A DNA stretch of 24,442 nt from CAYXRK01 sp964467615 (GTDB taxonomy: Bacteria; Hydrogenedentota; Hydrogenedentia; Hydrogenedentales; GCA-2746185): NCBI GenBank assembly GCA_964467615.1, contig CAYXRK010000059.1, positions 1-24,442 on the forward strand, read 5' to 3'. Of this stretch, positions 1 through 8,290 are shown piece after piece (within the stretch, counting starts at the first letter, position 1; the number at the start of each line of letters is the position of its first letter). The position numbers and the translations under genes were made by a program. The notes beneath the pieces are model-generated. The model saw nothing but the letters and a program-made list of their open reading frames with translations, ran no database searches and had not been told where the DNA came from.

Positions 1-101
1 GCCATGACCCTAGTGTAACATGGTTAGTCTCATTTTGAAAGCGAATTAGAATTAGACGATTGGGATATGCGAATAGTTTCGATGACTCACCCGGCGGGCG
101 G

Positions 102-2642
102 TCATTCCGCGACGGCTTCGGCAAGCACGCGTTCATAGGCCGCGCGGGCAACGTCGTAGGCCGCGCGGGCAGCCTGCTTGTCGCCTTCTCGAATCGCGGG
201 TTCCTTCATCTTCCAGCACTGCTCGACCGAGTCAACACACCACTGCGCGCTACGGCGGGACGCCCGAATCGGTTTGTCGTCTATCAGAACGAACACGGGG
301 TTCGTATGGCTGCTCGGCAGGATTCGCAACGCGATCCAGCTCGAATGTTCGATCGGCACGTCGAACTCGACGTCGTTCCACTTCCCATCCGCGGCGATCT
401 CCGTTTTGCCCGCGGGATATCCGTTCACGATAACCTCGACCGGGACCGTGCGGGTAGGGCCAATGCGCGCCTTTTCAATGTCCCAATACGGACGGCCCGT
501 CAACCCGTTCTTGGCGATTGCCGCGCCTTCTTCGGTCTGGGTCTCGGGAAGAAAAGCGGCCACCTTCGCGGAGACGGAAACTGTCTTCGCGCGGTTGAGG
601 CGCAATTCGCTGTTCTTCTCGCCCATTTTCGCGTCATTGACCTTGAAGTCGATGATGTGCGACTTGCCGTCGGAGACGTAGTTCGCGCCCTGGCGGATGC
701 GCTCGCACCACTCGTCGAAGTTGAGGTCCTTGTCGAGCGGACAATAACTCCGCCCCATCCCCACGCGCGTATCGAAGATGCAGGGGAAATCGGTCTCGCC
801 GCTGATGCGCGCGCGGTATCCGCAATTGAGCGTGTGGTACCAAATGTTCAGCTCCCACGTAGCGGGCGTGTCGACGGTCGATATGAAATCGCATGCGCCG
901 TGCGCGACGGTGACGATGAATTCGTTCGCGCCGATGCCGTCCATCTTCGGGAGAACGTAGTTCGGCAACTCGCTCGAGGGAGCGATGGGCTCGAGCCCCC
1001 AGCCGGAGTGTGAATAGCCGACGACCGCGCCCTGGGATTGTCCCCATTGCAGCACCGGCAGCGTCCAACTCGGCCACTCCTCGATGGTTGTCGTGCCGGG
1101 AAAGTCGTCTTCCTTCAATCGCAGGAGGCAGAGGTGGCCGGCATGGCTCGATGGAAATCCGGAGACTTCGACATCGTAGCGGACGAGATTTGTGGGAATC
1201 GACACGGCGTTGTCCTTGCCTTCGAAGTTTTCCTTCTGGTGGTACCAGCAAGGCCCCCACGAAAGGACGCACGAGACGTTGAGGTCTTCGCCGAGCCCCT
1301 GGCGGAACATGCTCATCGCGTTCACGCCTTCCTCCGGGCTTTCGTAGTGGCTGCACCCCGCGGCGTGTACGTGGTGGTCGCCGCTGTACCATCCGAGTGC
1401 GGCCATGTTGATCCATCGTTCGAGTTTGAACCGCTCGGTCTGTTTCTCGTTGTCTGCGCTGACGTTGATGACGCGCGACTGTTCCAAGTATTCGGGACCA
1501 CGCGACACGGTGACCTCATACTCGCCCGGCGTCAGGTACACGTGCTCGCCGCTGCCGCGATACACCTGCGGCTGAAAGAAGAAATCCGGGTACTCGTCGG
1601 TCGCCGCGACGCGTCGGGCCGGCAAGGGATAAATCCCGCGCAGCCGTTTCGCCGGGGTGCCGTTGCTCTCCCAGGGCCGCGTCATGGCCTTCGCGTGGCG
1701 GTAGTCCTTCGGGAAATCGGTGCCCGCGTCCGCCGGGACGATTCGCTCGACGTTGTCGCGGATGATGAACGAGGCCATCGTGGGCGAATCGTCTTCGTCG
1801 AGCACTTCGAACGTGAGCTCCACCGAGGGATGGCAGTCGAACAAAATGTTAATGCCGCTACGCCCGCCGAGGTCCTCGGTACCTGCGCCGACGGAGAAAT
1901 TGATGCGGGCCTCGCGCCTGCCCGTGTCGTTCGAATAAATCTGCAGGACTTGGTATTCGAGTTCGAGCCCCGAGAGCGTCGGGTTGAGCGGACGCCCGCG
2001 GTAAACGGCGAGTTCCATGAACCGGTTGGACAGTTCGCCGGGGCTGATCAGGTTCTTCTCCTGCGCCCTCGGCTGGCTCGAGGACCGGTGCAGCGCGGGC
2101 AACGAACTCGGACTTTGGGCGAGCATTTCGGACCGCACTCCGGCTTCGTTGTGTACCTTGACGAGGTAACTCGTCCAGCCGGATTGACGAAGAACTGGTT
2201 CCGCGGGACCGGCCAGCGTCTTGGTCCGCGCCTCGGGGTTCACGTGGAGCATTGCGAGGCAATAAGGGTCGAGAATTTCTTGAATCTCGGCGGCGACTTT
2301 TCGCGCCGGTTCGGCATCGGCGAGGGCGCGAATCCGGGCGGCGTCTTCCGCCGGCAACGGGCTGCCGAGATAGTCGAGCGCTTCGACCAACCGCTGGGCC
2401 TGGGCGACGAGGGGTTGCACCTCGACGCCCTTCACGGTGTACAAATCCTGCGCGGACGCAGTGAACACGCCGAGCGCTACTACTGTGATTGCGAACGTAA
2501 CCCCGCTCGCCGCCAGGATTCGACCAAGAACGCCACAAATGTCATCCCTGCGAAAGCAGGGACCTTGGGTTACCTTCTCGCGCCAGATTTTCGCAAGATT
2601 TCTACACAATCGACTCTGCGTCCATATCAATTCGCAAATCAT
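102..2642 (-). CDS. Secreted CehA/McbA-family PHP-type metallohydrolase
   Basis: Predicted exported metal-dependent hydrolase of about 846 residues. The PHP-type metal site is visible as GDHHVHAAG at residues 422-430, with His424 and His426 forming the H-x-H, followed by several His/Asp motifs (YSHSGWG, ETDFPC). A beta-rich region of about 350 residues precedes it. CehA/McbA relatives hydrolyse carbamate or ester substrates, but the substrate cannot be read from sequence. I chose the ATG at 2642 because GGAGGG sits 7 nt upstream; a TTG 27 nt further up is also in frame. The hydrophobic signal core lies unusually far in (residues 42-62), with cleavage predicted after ASA at 62-64. The 40-odd residues before it partly encode a palindromic repeat (2541-2563). 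The gene lies 90 nt downstream of an aldehyde dehydrogenase on the same strand and may be co-transcribed. Family call fairly sure; substrate unknown. Confidence 0.78.
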   Translation of the reverse strand: MICELIWTQSRLCRNLAKIWREKVTQGPCFRRDDICGVLGRILAASGVTFAITVVALGVFTASAQDLYTVKGVEVQPLVAQAQRLVEALDYLGSPLPAEDAARIRALADAEPARKVAAEIQEILDPYCLAMLHVNPEARTKTLAGPAEPVLRQSGWTSYLVKVHNEAGVRSEMLAQSPSSLPALHRSSSQPRAQEKNLISPGELSNRFMELAVYRGRPLNPTLSGLELEYQVLQIYSNDTGRREARINFSVGAGTEDLGGRSGINILFDCHPSVELTFEVLDEDDSPTMASFIIRDNVERIVPADAGTDFPKDYRHAKAMTRPWESNGTPAKRLRGIYPLPARRVAATDEYPDFFFQPQVYRGSGEHVYLTPGEYEVTVSRGPEYLEQSRVINVSADNEKQTERFKLERWINMAALGWYSGDHHVHAAGCSHYESPEEGVNAMSMFRQGLGEDLNVSCVLSWGPCWYHQKENFEGKDNAVSIPTNLVRYDVEVSGFPSSHAGHLCLLRLKEDDFPGTTTIEEWPSWTLPVLQWGQSQGAVVGYSHSGWGLEPIAPSSELPNYVLPKMDGIGANEFIVTVAHGACDFISTVDTPATWELNIWYHTLNCGYRARISGETDFPCIFDTRVGMGRSYCPLDKDLNFDEWCERIRQGANYVSDGKSHIIDFKVNDAKMGEKNSELRLNRAKTVSVSAKVAAFLPETQTEEGAAIAKNGLTGRPYWDIEKARIGPTRTVPVEVIVNGYPAGKTEIAADGKWNDVEFDVPIEHSSWIALRILPSSHTNPVFVLIDDKPIRASRRSAQWCVDSVEQCWKMKEPAIREGDKQAARAAYDVARAAYERVLAEAVAE
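2541..2563. repeat. Palindromic repeat of the 'VIPAKAG' type inside a coding start
   Basis: CCCTGC-GAAA-GCAGGG forms a perfect 6-bp hairpin with a GAAA loop at 2546-2561, flanked by GTCAT and ACC. This matches the widespread bacterial intergenic palindrome (consensus of the type GTCATTCCCGCGAAAGCGGGA) whose plus-frame translation reads VIPAKAG, as it does here. It lies inside the N-terminal codons of the CehA-like gene, upstream of the signal-peptide core. Confidence 0.7.
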
Positions 2643-2674
2643 CGTTCGTCCCTCCGATGGACTGTTCAAAAGTT

Positions 2675-2705
2675 CGGGCCGGCCCTCCCTCTGAAGGCCG
2701 GCCCG
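2675..2705 (-). terminator. Strong hairpin between aldehyde dehydrogenase and CehA-like gene
   Basis: CGGGCCGGCC and GGCCGGCCCG form a perfect 10-bp stem around an 11-nt loop. Read on the minus strand it lies 28 nt past the aldehyde dehydrogenase stop and is followed by AACTTTTG, a short T run. It could terminate or attenuate transcription before the CehA-like gene. It could equally be a dispersed palindromic repeat, because part of it (AAAGTTCGGGCCG at 2669-2681) recurs exactly at 8925-8937. Confidence 0.45.
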
Positions 2706-2732
2706 CGACTGACCCGCATTCGCGGCGCAGGC

Positions 2733-4331
2733 TTACAGGCGCTGCTTCTTGCCCAGCCCTTGCAATTTGACTCCAATAAGCAGGGCCTTCAACGTCGCGA
2801 GCGGTCGACCGGAAAAAGCAGTGTCGATTAACTTGCTGAAGAGTTGATACTTTTCTTTGGTGTACGGGTACCAGTTCAATTCGATCATCGGACTGTTCTT
2901 GTCGATCATGACTGATTTCACGTTCGAGAACGAGTGGAGACCGTGCGCCCCCTTGTAGCGGCCGAAACCGCTTTCTTTCACACCGCCGAAGGGCAACGCG
3001 GCGTTGGCTTGGGTCGCAAGCACGTTGTTGATGGAGCAGTTGCCGGTTTCGAGGCGTCGCGCGACGCGCTCTCCGCGCGCAAGGTCATCGGTCCAAACGC
3101 TCGAGTTCAGGCCGTACGGCGAATCGTTCGCGAGCCGGACGGCCTCGTCTTCGTCGCTAAACTTACGAATCGCGAGCACGGGGCCGAAGGTTTCTTCGCG
3201 CGCGACGGCCATCGAATCGTCAACGTCGGCGATGACAGTGGGTTGGTACTCCAGGCCCTGGCCGACGCGGTGGCCACCGGAGACAATTCGCGCGCCCTTG
3301 GCCTCGGCATCGCGGACCTGTTTATCGACGATATCGACCTGGAAATCGGTGGTCATGCAACCCATGTCGAGGTCGCCGCAATCGCTGGCCGCTTGCCTTT
3401 TGGAGGGTGTCGAAACACGCTCTATTTTTTGTTTCAGCGCGTTCAGGAATTGATCGTAGACGCGCTCCTGCACAAACACGCGCTCGACCGCGGTGCAGGT
3501 CTGCCCGCTATTGGTCATGCCGCCCCAGATCGCGCCGTTCACGGCCCGGTCGATGTTCACGTCGTCGAACACGATCATCGGGTCCTTGCCGCCGAGTTCG
3601 AGCTCGACGGGAATTAAGTACTGTGCGGCCTGCGCCATGACCTGCTTTCCGGCGCGGGTGCTTCCTGTGAAAATAATCTTGTCCGGCCGCTGATCGACAA
3701 GCGCGCGGCCCGTGTCCTTGCCGCCGTAGACGACCTGGAGACCGTTCCGGACGAACCCGCTCTTGTCGACGATGTCCTCGAGCAACCCGCGCAGGGGCGT
3801 GTACTCGGACGGCTTGGTGATGACAGCGTTTCCGGCCGTGAACGCGCAGATGAACGGGATGATCGTCAGGTGAAACGGATAGTTCCACGGCGTGATCATC
3901 AGCACCGTGCCCATCGGTTCGTAATAAATCCGCGACTTCTTTCCGAACAGGAGCACCGGCGTCTTGACCACCTGGTCGGCGAGTACGCGCTCGGCGTTCT
4001 TGTCGTAGTAGTCGATCACGTCGAGCACGGCAAATATCTCGGACATGAGAGCGTCCATGCGCGACTTGCCGGTCTCCGAGACGACGCGATCGATGATGTG
4101 CTCTTTGTTTTCGAGGACGTAACGCTTTATCTTCACCAATTCATCGAGCCGCTGGCGGACGCTCATGGCGCGGACCGCGCGGCTGGCGGTGTGCGCCGTC
4201 TCAAACGCCTCAGTGATCTGTTCCTGCGTAGCGGACGGGACGGTATACAACCAATCACCGGTCCGTGGATCGCGTACCTCGATGGATCCGACGGCCTCGC
4301 GCATCGGGGTTTCTCGGACTACGGCGCTCAT
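2733..4331 (-). CDS. NAD(P)-dependent aldehyde dehydrogenase family protein
   Basis: Full-length cytoplasmic aldehyde dehydrogenase of 532 residues that oxidises an aldehyde to the acid with NAD(P)+. The family motifs are all present: PWNYP at 148-152, FTGST at 221-225 in the cofactor fold, the general base Glu245 in ELGG, and the nucleophile Cys279 in NSGQTC. A C-terminal extension of about 50 residues ends in a basic, hydrophobic tail (KALLIGVKLQGLGKKQRL), which resembles membrane-associated aldehyde dehydrogenases. The start has AAGGAGGAG 4-5 nt upstream. The gene is divergent from the aldo/keto reductase pair across a 170-nt promoter region and leads into the CehA-like gene. The natural aldehyde cannot be inferred. 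A succinate-semialdehyde or fatty-aldehyde enzyme is possible. Confidence 0.93.
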   Translation of the reverse strand: MSAVVRETPMREAVGSIEVRDPRTGDWLYTVPSATQEQITEAFETAHTASRAVRAMSVRQRLDELVKIKRYVLENKEHIIDRVVSETGKSRMDALMSEIFAVLDVIDYYDKNAERVLADQVVKTPVLLFGKKSRIYYEPMGTVLMITPWNYPFHLTIIPFICAFTAGNAVITKPSEYTPLRGLLEDIVDKSGFVRNGLQVVYGGKDTGRALVDQRPDKIIFTGSTRAGKQVMAQAAQYLIPVELELGGKDPMIVFDDVNIDRAVNGAIWGGMTNSGQTCTAVERVFVQERVYDQFLNALKQKIERVSTPSKRQAASDCGDLDMGCMTTDFQVDIVDKQVRDAEAKGARIVSGGHRVGQGLEYQPTVIADVDDSMAVAREETFGPVLAIRKFSDEDEAVRLANDSPYGLNSSVWTDDLARGERVARRLETGNCSINNVLATQANAALPFGGVKESGFGRYKGAHGLHSFSNVKSVMIDKNSPMIELNWYPYTKEKYQLFSKLIDTAFSGRPLATLKALLIGVKLQGLGKKQRL

Positions 4332-4389
4332 TGGACTCCTCCTTCTCGCGGCAACATCGGAATGGCCTTATAAATTGGCCCAACAAGTG

Positions 4390-4418
4390 ACTATAACAAC
4401 CGGTCGGCCCTCCCGCAA
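4390..4418 (-). promoter_or_regulatory. Possible sigma70 promoter for the aldehyde dehydrogenase
   Basis: On the minus strand TTGCGG (4418-4413) and TATAGT (4395-4390) are separated by 17 nt. The -10 matches consensus at 5 of 6 positions, the -35 only weakly. It would start transcription about 50 nt upstream of the aldehyde dehydrogenase ATG. Confidence 0.35.
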
Positions 4419-4436
4419 GGGCCATATTCTTGCAAT

Positions 4437-4465
4437 TTGACAGCATTCCCGCAGTGGTCTATCCT
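4437..4465 (+). promoter_or_regulatory. Sigma70-like promoter for the aldo/keto reductase pair
   Basis: TTGACA (4437-4442, perfect -35) and TATCCT (4460-4465, 4 of 6 at -10) are spaced 17 nt apart. The expected start near 4472 gives a leader of about 30 nt carrying the GAGGAG ribosome-binding site of the first reductase. Confidence 0.55.
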
Positions 4466-4501
4466 CTTCCTCAACGCTTTGAAAGCTGAGGAGAACCAGG
4501 T

Positions 4502-5524
4502 ATGAGCACGCAATTCACGATGGACCGCCGGTCGTTCATGGCAACTTCCGCGGCAGCCGGCGCGGCGATGGTCGCGGCGGGCACGGCATCGGCCGACGGT
4601 GAGGGCTTGATCAACCGCAATATGCGCGCTGATCGCATGTCGTATCGCAAGCTCGGCAAGACGAACTGGAACGCGGGCCGTCTCGTGTTCGGATGCGGCG
4701 CTGCGCTCGCAGGCGGTAAAGCAGTGCGTCTACTAGAGCAAGCGTACGAGCAGGGTGTAAACGTGTTCGACGTAGGGTTCGACGACTACTACAAAGGCTC
4801 GGAAAAGAACATGGCCGAGTTCCTCAAGAAGCGCGGCCAAGACGTGTTCCTTATTTCGAAGGCCCCGTTGCGGCGCAGCGTAACGAAGGGTGACACGTAC
4901 GACGTGCAGGCGGCGAAGGAAGACGCTGCGCAATGGCTGCTCGAGTTGGATCGCAGCCTGTCGAACATGCAGGTCGAGAAAGTTGATGCCTACTACCTCA
5001 TGGCGGTCGGAAACCCGGCGGCTGTGGCGAGCGAAGAAGCCCAGAACGCGTTCGCCAAAGCGAAGAAAGCCGGTAAGGTGGATCACTTCGGCATCAGCAC
5101 GCATCTACAGGCGGGCAAATGCCTCGAAGCCGCGATAGCTGCGGGCTGCTACAGTCTGGCCATGATCGGCATCACCCCTGGCGGTTGGTACGACTGGGAC
5201 ACAAAGTCGTTGTTGGCGGGCACGCCGAACATGAAGGCCTTGATGCCGCTGTTCGACAAGGCCCGCGCGGCCGGCATCGGTCTGGTCGGCATGAAGGCAG
5301 GCCGCTTCATCGCCCCGGGCATCGCGCTCGGCAAGGGTGACGAGACCGCCTTCGATAAGGAATACGACGAGAAATTCATGAAGACCCAGTTGACGGCGTT
5401 CCAGCGCTCGTACGCCTTTGTGCTCGCGCACGGCATGGATGTAGTCAACGCGGACATGCAGAACTTCAAGCACTTCGAGGACAATCTGGTGGCGGCACGG
5501 GACTCGCACACCTACTTCGCGTAG
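4502..5524 (+). CDS. Tat-exported aldo/keto reductase, copy 1
   Basis: NAD(P)H-dependent oxidoreductase fold of the aldo/keto reductase superfamily, 340 residues. The N-terminus is a twin-arginine signal: DRRSFMATSAAAG with Arg9-Arg10, a short Ala-rich core and ASA near residue 31, so the folded protein is predicted to be exported. The barrel starts at YRKLGKTN. Asp90 (VFD), Tyr96/97 (DDYYKGSE) and Lys120 (ISKAP) fit the catalytic tetrad. At the place of the usual His (family pattern DLYxxH) the sequence reads VDAYYLM, so Met167 replaces it. GAGGAG precedes the ATG. The next gene is a paralogue, and the C-terminal block DVVNADMQNFKHFE is identical in both. The substrate is unknown. Family call secure, catalytic type uncertain. 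Confidence 0.88.
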   Translation: MSTQFTMDRRSFMATSAAAGAAMVAAGTASADGEGLINRNMRADRMSYRKLGKTNWNAGRLVFGCGAALAGGKAVRLLEQAYEQGVNVFDVGFDDYYKGSEKNMAEFLKKRGQDVFLISKAPLRRSVTKGDTYDVQAAKEDAAQWLLELDRSLSNMQVEKVDAYYLMAVGNPAAVASEEAQNAFAKAKKAGKVDHFGISTHLQAGKCLEAAIAAGCYSLAMIGITPGGWYDWDTKSLLAGTPNMKALMPLFDKARAAGIGLVGMKAGRFIAPGIALGKGDETAFDKEYDEKFMKTQLTAFQRSYAFVLAHGMDVVNADMQNFKHFEDNLVAARDSHTYFA

Positions 5525-5552
5525 ATCATCCGAAATTCTCGCAAGACCTTCG

Positions 5553-5586
5553 GGGCGGCTGCGCCATGCGCGCAACCGCCCTTTTT
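5553..5586 (+). terminator. Rho-independent terminator between the two reductases
   Basis: GGGCGGCTGCGC (5553-5564) pairs with GCGCAACCGCCC (5570-5581) with one internal mismatch, followed directly by TTTTT (5582-5586). It lies 28 nt after the stop of the first reductase, so the second copy probably has its own promoter or depends on read-through. Confidence 0.75.
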
Positions 5587-5623
5587 CTGTATCATAGGTC
5601 GAACGAAACGAGGAGAATAGGCA

Positions 5624-6643
5624 ATGCACGAACACAAAATTGAACTCGGCCGGCGCGAATTCATGTTGACCTCCGCGGCGGCCATCGTAGCGGCGACGGC
5701 AGTCCCGGCGTTCGCCGCGGGCGATGGACTCGACCACCGCAACGAGCGGCCCGACCGCATGACCTATCGAAAACTCGGCCGCACGAACTTCGTAAGTAGC
5801 CGCCTCGTGTTTGGGTGCGGCGGCGCGCTCGCGGGCGGCCGGGCCGTCAAATTGCTCGAACAGGCCTTCGAGCAGGGGATCAACTTCTTCGACGTCGGTT
5901 CGAACGACTACTACAAGCAATCGGAGAACTACCTCGCGCCGTTCTACAAGGCCCATCGCGACGAGATATTCGTTTCATCGAAGGCCCCCGTGCGAGTCAA
6001 GACGCCCGCGCCCGGCGAGAGTCTGACGGCGGAAGACGCGCAATCAGCCGCGAAGCGGTGGACTGACTTGCTCAATCAAAGCTTGAAGGATCTCGACACC
6101 GACCACATCGACGCCTACTACATCATGATGATCGACATTCCCGAGATCGTGAAGAGCGAGGAGATGCGAAAGGCCTTCGAGACCGCGAAGGCCGCAGGCA
6201 AAGTGGACTGGTTTGGAATCAGCACCCACCGCAACGCGCAGGCCTGTCTCGAGGCGGCAGTCGAGGCCGGCGTCTACGACCTCGCGATGATCGCGATCAA
6301 CCCCGCCGGATGGTACGACCCCTTCCAGGGCGGCAACGCGAAAGGCACTCAGCCGCTTAACCAGTTGCGCCCAGTCCTGGATCGCGCGAGTCAAGCGGGC
6401 ATCGGGCTAATCGGCATGAAGGCGGGCCAAGGGCTGGCGTCGGCAAAGGGCGACAACGCGCTGGCCGCGTACGACCAGTTCTATTCCCCCGCGCTGATGC
6501 AGGCCGCGCTTACGCCGTTCCAGCGCTCCTACGCGTACGTGCTCGAGAACGGCCTGGATGTAGTCAACGCGGACATGCAGAACTTCAAGCACTTTGAAGA
6601 AAATCTGATCGCCGCGCGGACGGCCCACACGTATTCAGCGTAG
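5624..6643 (+). CDS. Tat-exported aldo/keto reductase, copy 2
   Basis: Paralogue of the upstream reductase, 339 residues, collinear with it almost residue for residue. The Tat signal is GRREFMLTSAAAI with Arg10-Arg11 and a likely cleavage site near AFA at 29-31. Tetrad positions align as Asp90, Tyr96/97 and Lys120. The expected His is again Met (Met168 in IDAYYIM), so the substitution is shared by both copies. The C-terminus again reads DVVNADMQNFKHFE. GAGGAG lies 8 nt upstream of the ATG. The pair looks like a tandem duplication with moderate divergence, most of it in the middle and in the loop after Lys120. Export suggests a periplasmic redox role or cofactor loading before transport. Substrate unknown. 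Confidence 0.88.
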   Translation: MHEHKIELGRREFMLTSAAAIVAATAVPAFAAGDGLDHRNERPDRMTYRKLGRTNFVSSRLVFGCGGALAGGRAVKLLEQAFEQGINFFDVGSNDYYKQSENYLAPFYKAHRDEIFVSSKAPVRVKTPAPGESLTAEDAQSAAKRWTDLLNQSLKDLDTDHIDAYYIMMIDIPEIVKSEEMRKAFETAKAAGKVDWFGISTHRNAQACLEAAVEAGVYDLAMIAINPAGWYDPFQGGNAKGTQPLNQLRPVLDRASQAGIGLIGMKAGQGLASAKGDNALAAYDQFYSPALMQAALTPFQRSYAYVLENGLDVVNADMQNFKHFEENLIAARTAHTYSA

Positions 6644-6723
6644 CAGTTGTCCGCCGCGGCAGATTCCCTGCGGGAATACCCTGAAACCGCGAAAGCACCC
6701 CGAACGATTGGGTCCGCACTTCC

Positions 6724-6742
6724 CCTCCCTTCCCAAGGGAGG
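6724..6742. repeat. Palindromic hairpin between convergent genes
   Basis: CCTCCCTT-CCC-AAGGGAGG is a perfect 8-bp stem. It sits in the 187-nt gap between the second reductase and the convergent adenosyltransferase gene. No T run follows on either strand, so it is more likely a dispersed palindrome than a classical terminator. Nothing else is recognisable in the gap. Confidence 0.5.
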
Positions 6743-6830
6743 AGCCGGGGGTGGGTTGGATGCGCTGGATTTGCGAGACAGTCCAGCCAAACGTGGAGTA
6801 TCCGCTCGGGTCGACCGTATGAGACGATTT

Positions 6831-7415
6831 CTACTCGACACCAAGGCGGCCGTAGTCGACCGTCGCATGGCTGCCGTCCTCGAAATGCCGCGCAAGAATG
6901 AACAGATAGTCGCTCAACCGGTTCACAAGCGCCAACACATGCTCGCATTTAAATCCGGGCATGGCTTCCTTTAGGCGCACCACGCTTCGCTCCAGCCGTC
7001 GCGTGTCCGTGCAGGCGAGGTCGACATGTGCCGCAAGGGTATTCGACGCCGCGGCAATAAACTGGCGCGGCAGCCGCGTCCTCTCTTCGATCGCGAATTG
7101 GGCCGATTCGAGTTGTTCAATGTGTTCTGGGCCGACGTCGAGTTTCCGGTATTCGGGGTGCTTGTTTTCCGGGTCATTGCATTGCGCGCCCGCCAAGAAA
7201 CAGACATGCAAAATCCAGTACAAGGATTCGCCGATTTGGTTCGCGTCCTCCCGTCCCGATTCGAGGACAAGTAATCGGCACAGCGCGAGCCGCGCGCGCA
7301 ATGAATCCACGTCGCCGCTGCACTCAAAAATTGGGTGCGACTTCGGAAGCCGATCGCCGCCGAGCGTTCGGCTCGTGCCGTCATCGCCGTTCTTCGTGGT
7401 GACTTGGGATCGCAT
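6831..7415 (-). CDS. PduO-type ATP:cob(I)alamin adenosyltransferase-like protein
   Basis: Helical-bundle protein of 194 residues matching the PduO/MMAB adenosyltransferase family, which attaches the adenosyl group of ATP to cobalamin. Visible landmarks are the N-terminal TTKNGDDGTSRTLGGDR (6-22, family TKTGDxGxT...GGxR), SGDVDSL (33-39, usually GTVDELN), TRRLER (138-143, family CRRAER) and NRLSDYLFILAR (165-176), a hallmark of the family. Several normally invariant positions differ. In particular the Arg corresponding to human MMAB Arg186 is Cys135 here, by eye alignment. The protein may be a divergent or altered member. The gene starts 7 nt after the exonuclease III stop on the same strand, so the two are likely one transcript. 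Family fairly sure, activity less so. Confidence 0.75.
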   Translation of the reverse strand: MRSQVTTKNGDDGTSRTLGGDRLPKSHPIFECSGDVDSLRARLALCRLLVLESGREDANQIGESLYWILHVCFLAGAQCNDPENKHPEYRKLDVGPEHIEQLESAQFAIEERTRLPRQFIAAASNTLAAHVDLACTDTRRLERSVVRLKEAMPGFKCEHVLALVNRLSDYLFILARHFEDGSHATVDYGRLGVE

Positions 7416-7422
7416 CGATGGG

Positions 7423-8187
7423 CTAACGGATGGTGACCGCGACGGGGCAATGGTCCGCGCCGTGTACCTCGCTGTGGATTTTGGCCCCGCCGATTCGATC
7501 CATGAAGTCGCGGTTCACACAGTGATAATCAATGCGCCAGCCGACATTGTTCGCGCGCGCGTTCGACCGGTACGACCACCAACTGTAATGGCCCGGCTCC
7601 GGATGGAAATGCCGAAACGTGTCCACGTAGCCCGCCTTGAGGAACTTCGTCATCTCCGCGCGTTCCTCCGGCAAGAACCCTGGGCTCTCCACGTTTTCCT
7701 TCGGACGCGCGAGATCGATCTCCGTGTGCGCGATGTTGTAGTCACCGCACAGCACGATGTTCTTGCCCTCCTTAACGAGTCGATTGCACAGCTTCCGCAT
7801 CGCCTGGCAAAAACCGATCTTGTACTCGATCCGCTTGCGCTCGGGTTGGCTGTTGGGGAAGTACGCGTTGATCAACGTGAAGTCTTTGAACTCGAGGACC
7901 TGTACCCGCCCCTCGTCGTCGAATTCTTTCTTTCCCGTCCCCGACACCGAAAGCGGTTCGAGCTTCGTGAACGTCGCGGTCCCTGCGTAGCCCTTCTTCT
8001 TCGCAGGGTTCCAAAACGCCGCGTACCCTTTCGGCGCGCGCTCGGCTTCGGGAATCTGTTCCGGCGCCGCCTTGATCTCTTGCAAGCAAAGAATGTCCGG
8101 CTTGGCCTTGTCGAACCAATCCGTAAAGCCGTTCCGAAGCACGGCCCGATAACCATTCACATTCCAGGAAACCACGTTCAGCGGCAT
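7423..8187 (-). CDS. xth: Exodeoxyribonuclease III (AP endonuclease family 1)
   Basis: DNA-repair nuclease of 254 residues, normal length for the ExoIII/ExoA family. It cuts at abasic sites and removes 3' nucleotides in base-excision repair. Catalytic landmarks are in order: VSWNVNG at 6-12, LQEIKA with Glu37, Tyr109 (NAYFPN), GDYNIAH with Asp149 and Asn151, WRIDY with Asp220, and the terminal Asp245-His246 in GADHCPV. The ATG at 8187 starts directly at the conserved MPLNVVSWNV and has AAGGAA 10 nt upstream; a longer in-frame reading to 8250 adds an unrelated basic stretch and is rejected. It is divergent from the LON-domain gene and upstream of the cobalamin adenosyltransferase-like gene, with which it seems co-transcribed. 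Confidence 0.93.
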   Translation of the reverse strand: MPLNVVSWNVNGYRAVLRNGFTDWFDKAKPDILCLQEIKAAPEQIPEAERAPKGYAAFWNPAKKKGYAGTATFTKLEPLSVSGTGKKEFDDEGRVQVLEFKDFTLINAYFPNSQPERKRIEYKIGFCQAMRKLCNRLVKEGKNIVLCGDYNIAHTEIDLARPKENVESPGFLPEERAEMTKFLKAGYVDTFRHFHPEPGHYSWWSYRSNARANNVGWRIDYHCVNRDFMDRIGGAKIHSEVHGADHCPVAVTIR

Positions 8188-8290
8188 GCGATACATATTC
8201 CTTGTGCGTTGAGACGCGCCACAGTAACGCCGAGGCCGCTGTTTTCGCAATTCCGTTGCACGCGCCCATACCTGCTGGCATGATCAGCGC

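Noticed and set aside
1038..2831. 597-codon open frame on the plus strand opposite the CehA-like gene
   Set aside because: It is antisense to a gene with clear motifs. Long antisense frames are expected in GC-rich coding DNA, and its product is Arg/Val-rich with no domain.
6961..8283. 440-codon plus-strand open frame across the adenosyltransferase and exonuclease III genes
   Set aside because: It is a shadow of two well-supported minus-strand genes with no recognisable protein features.
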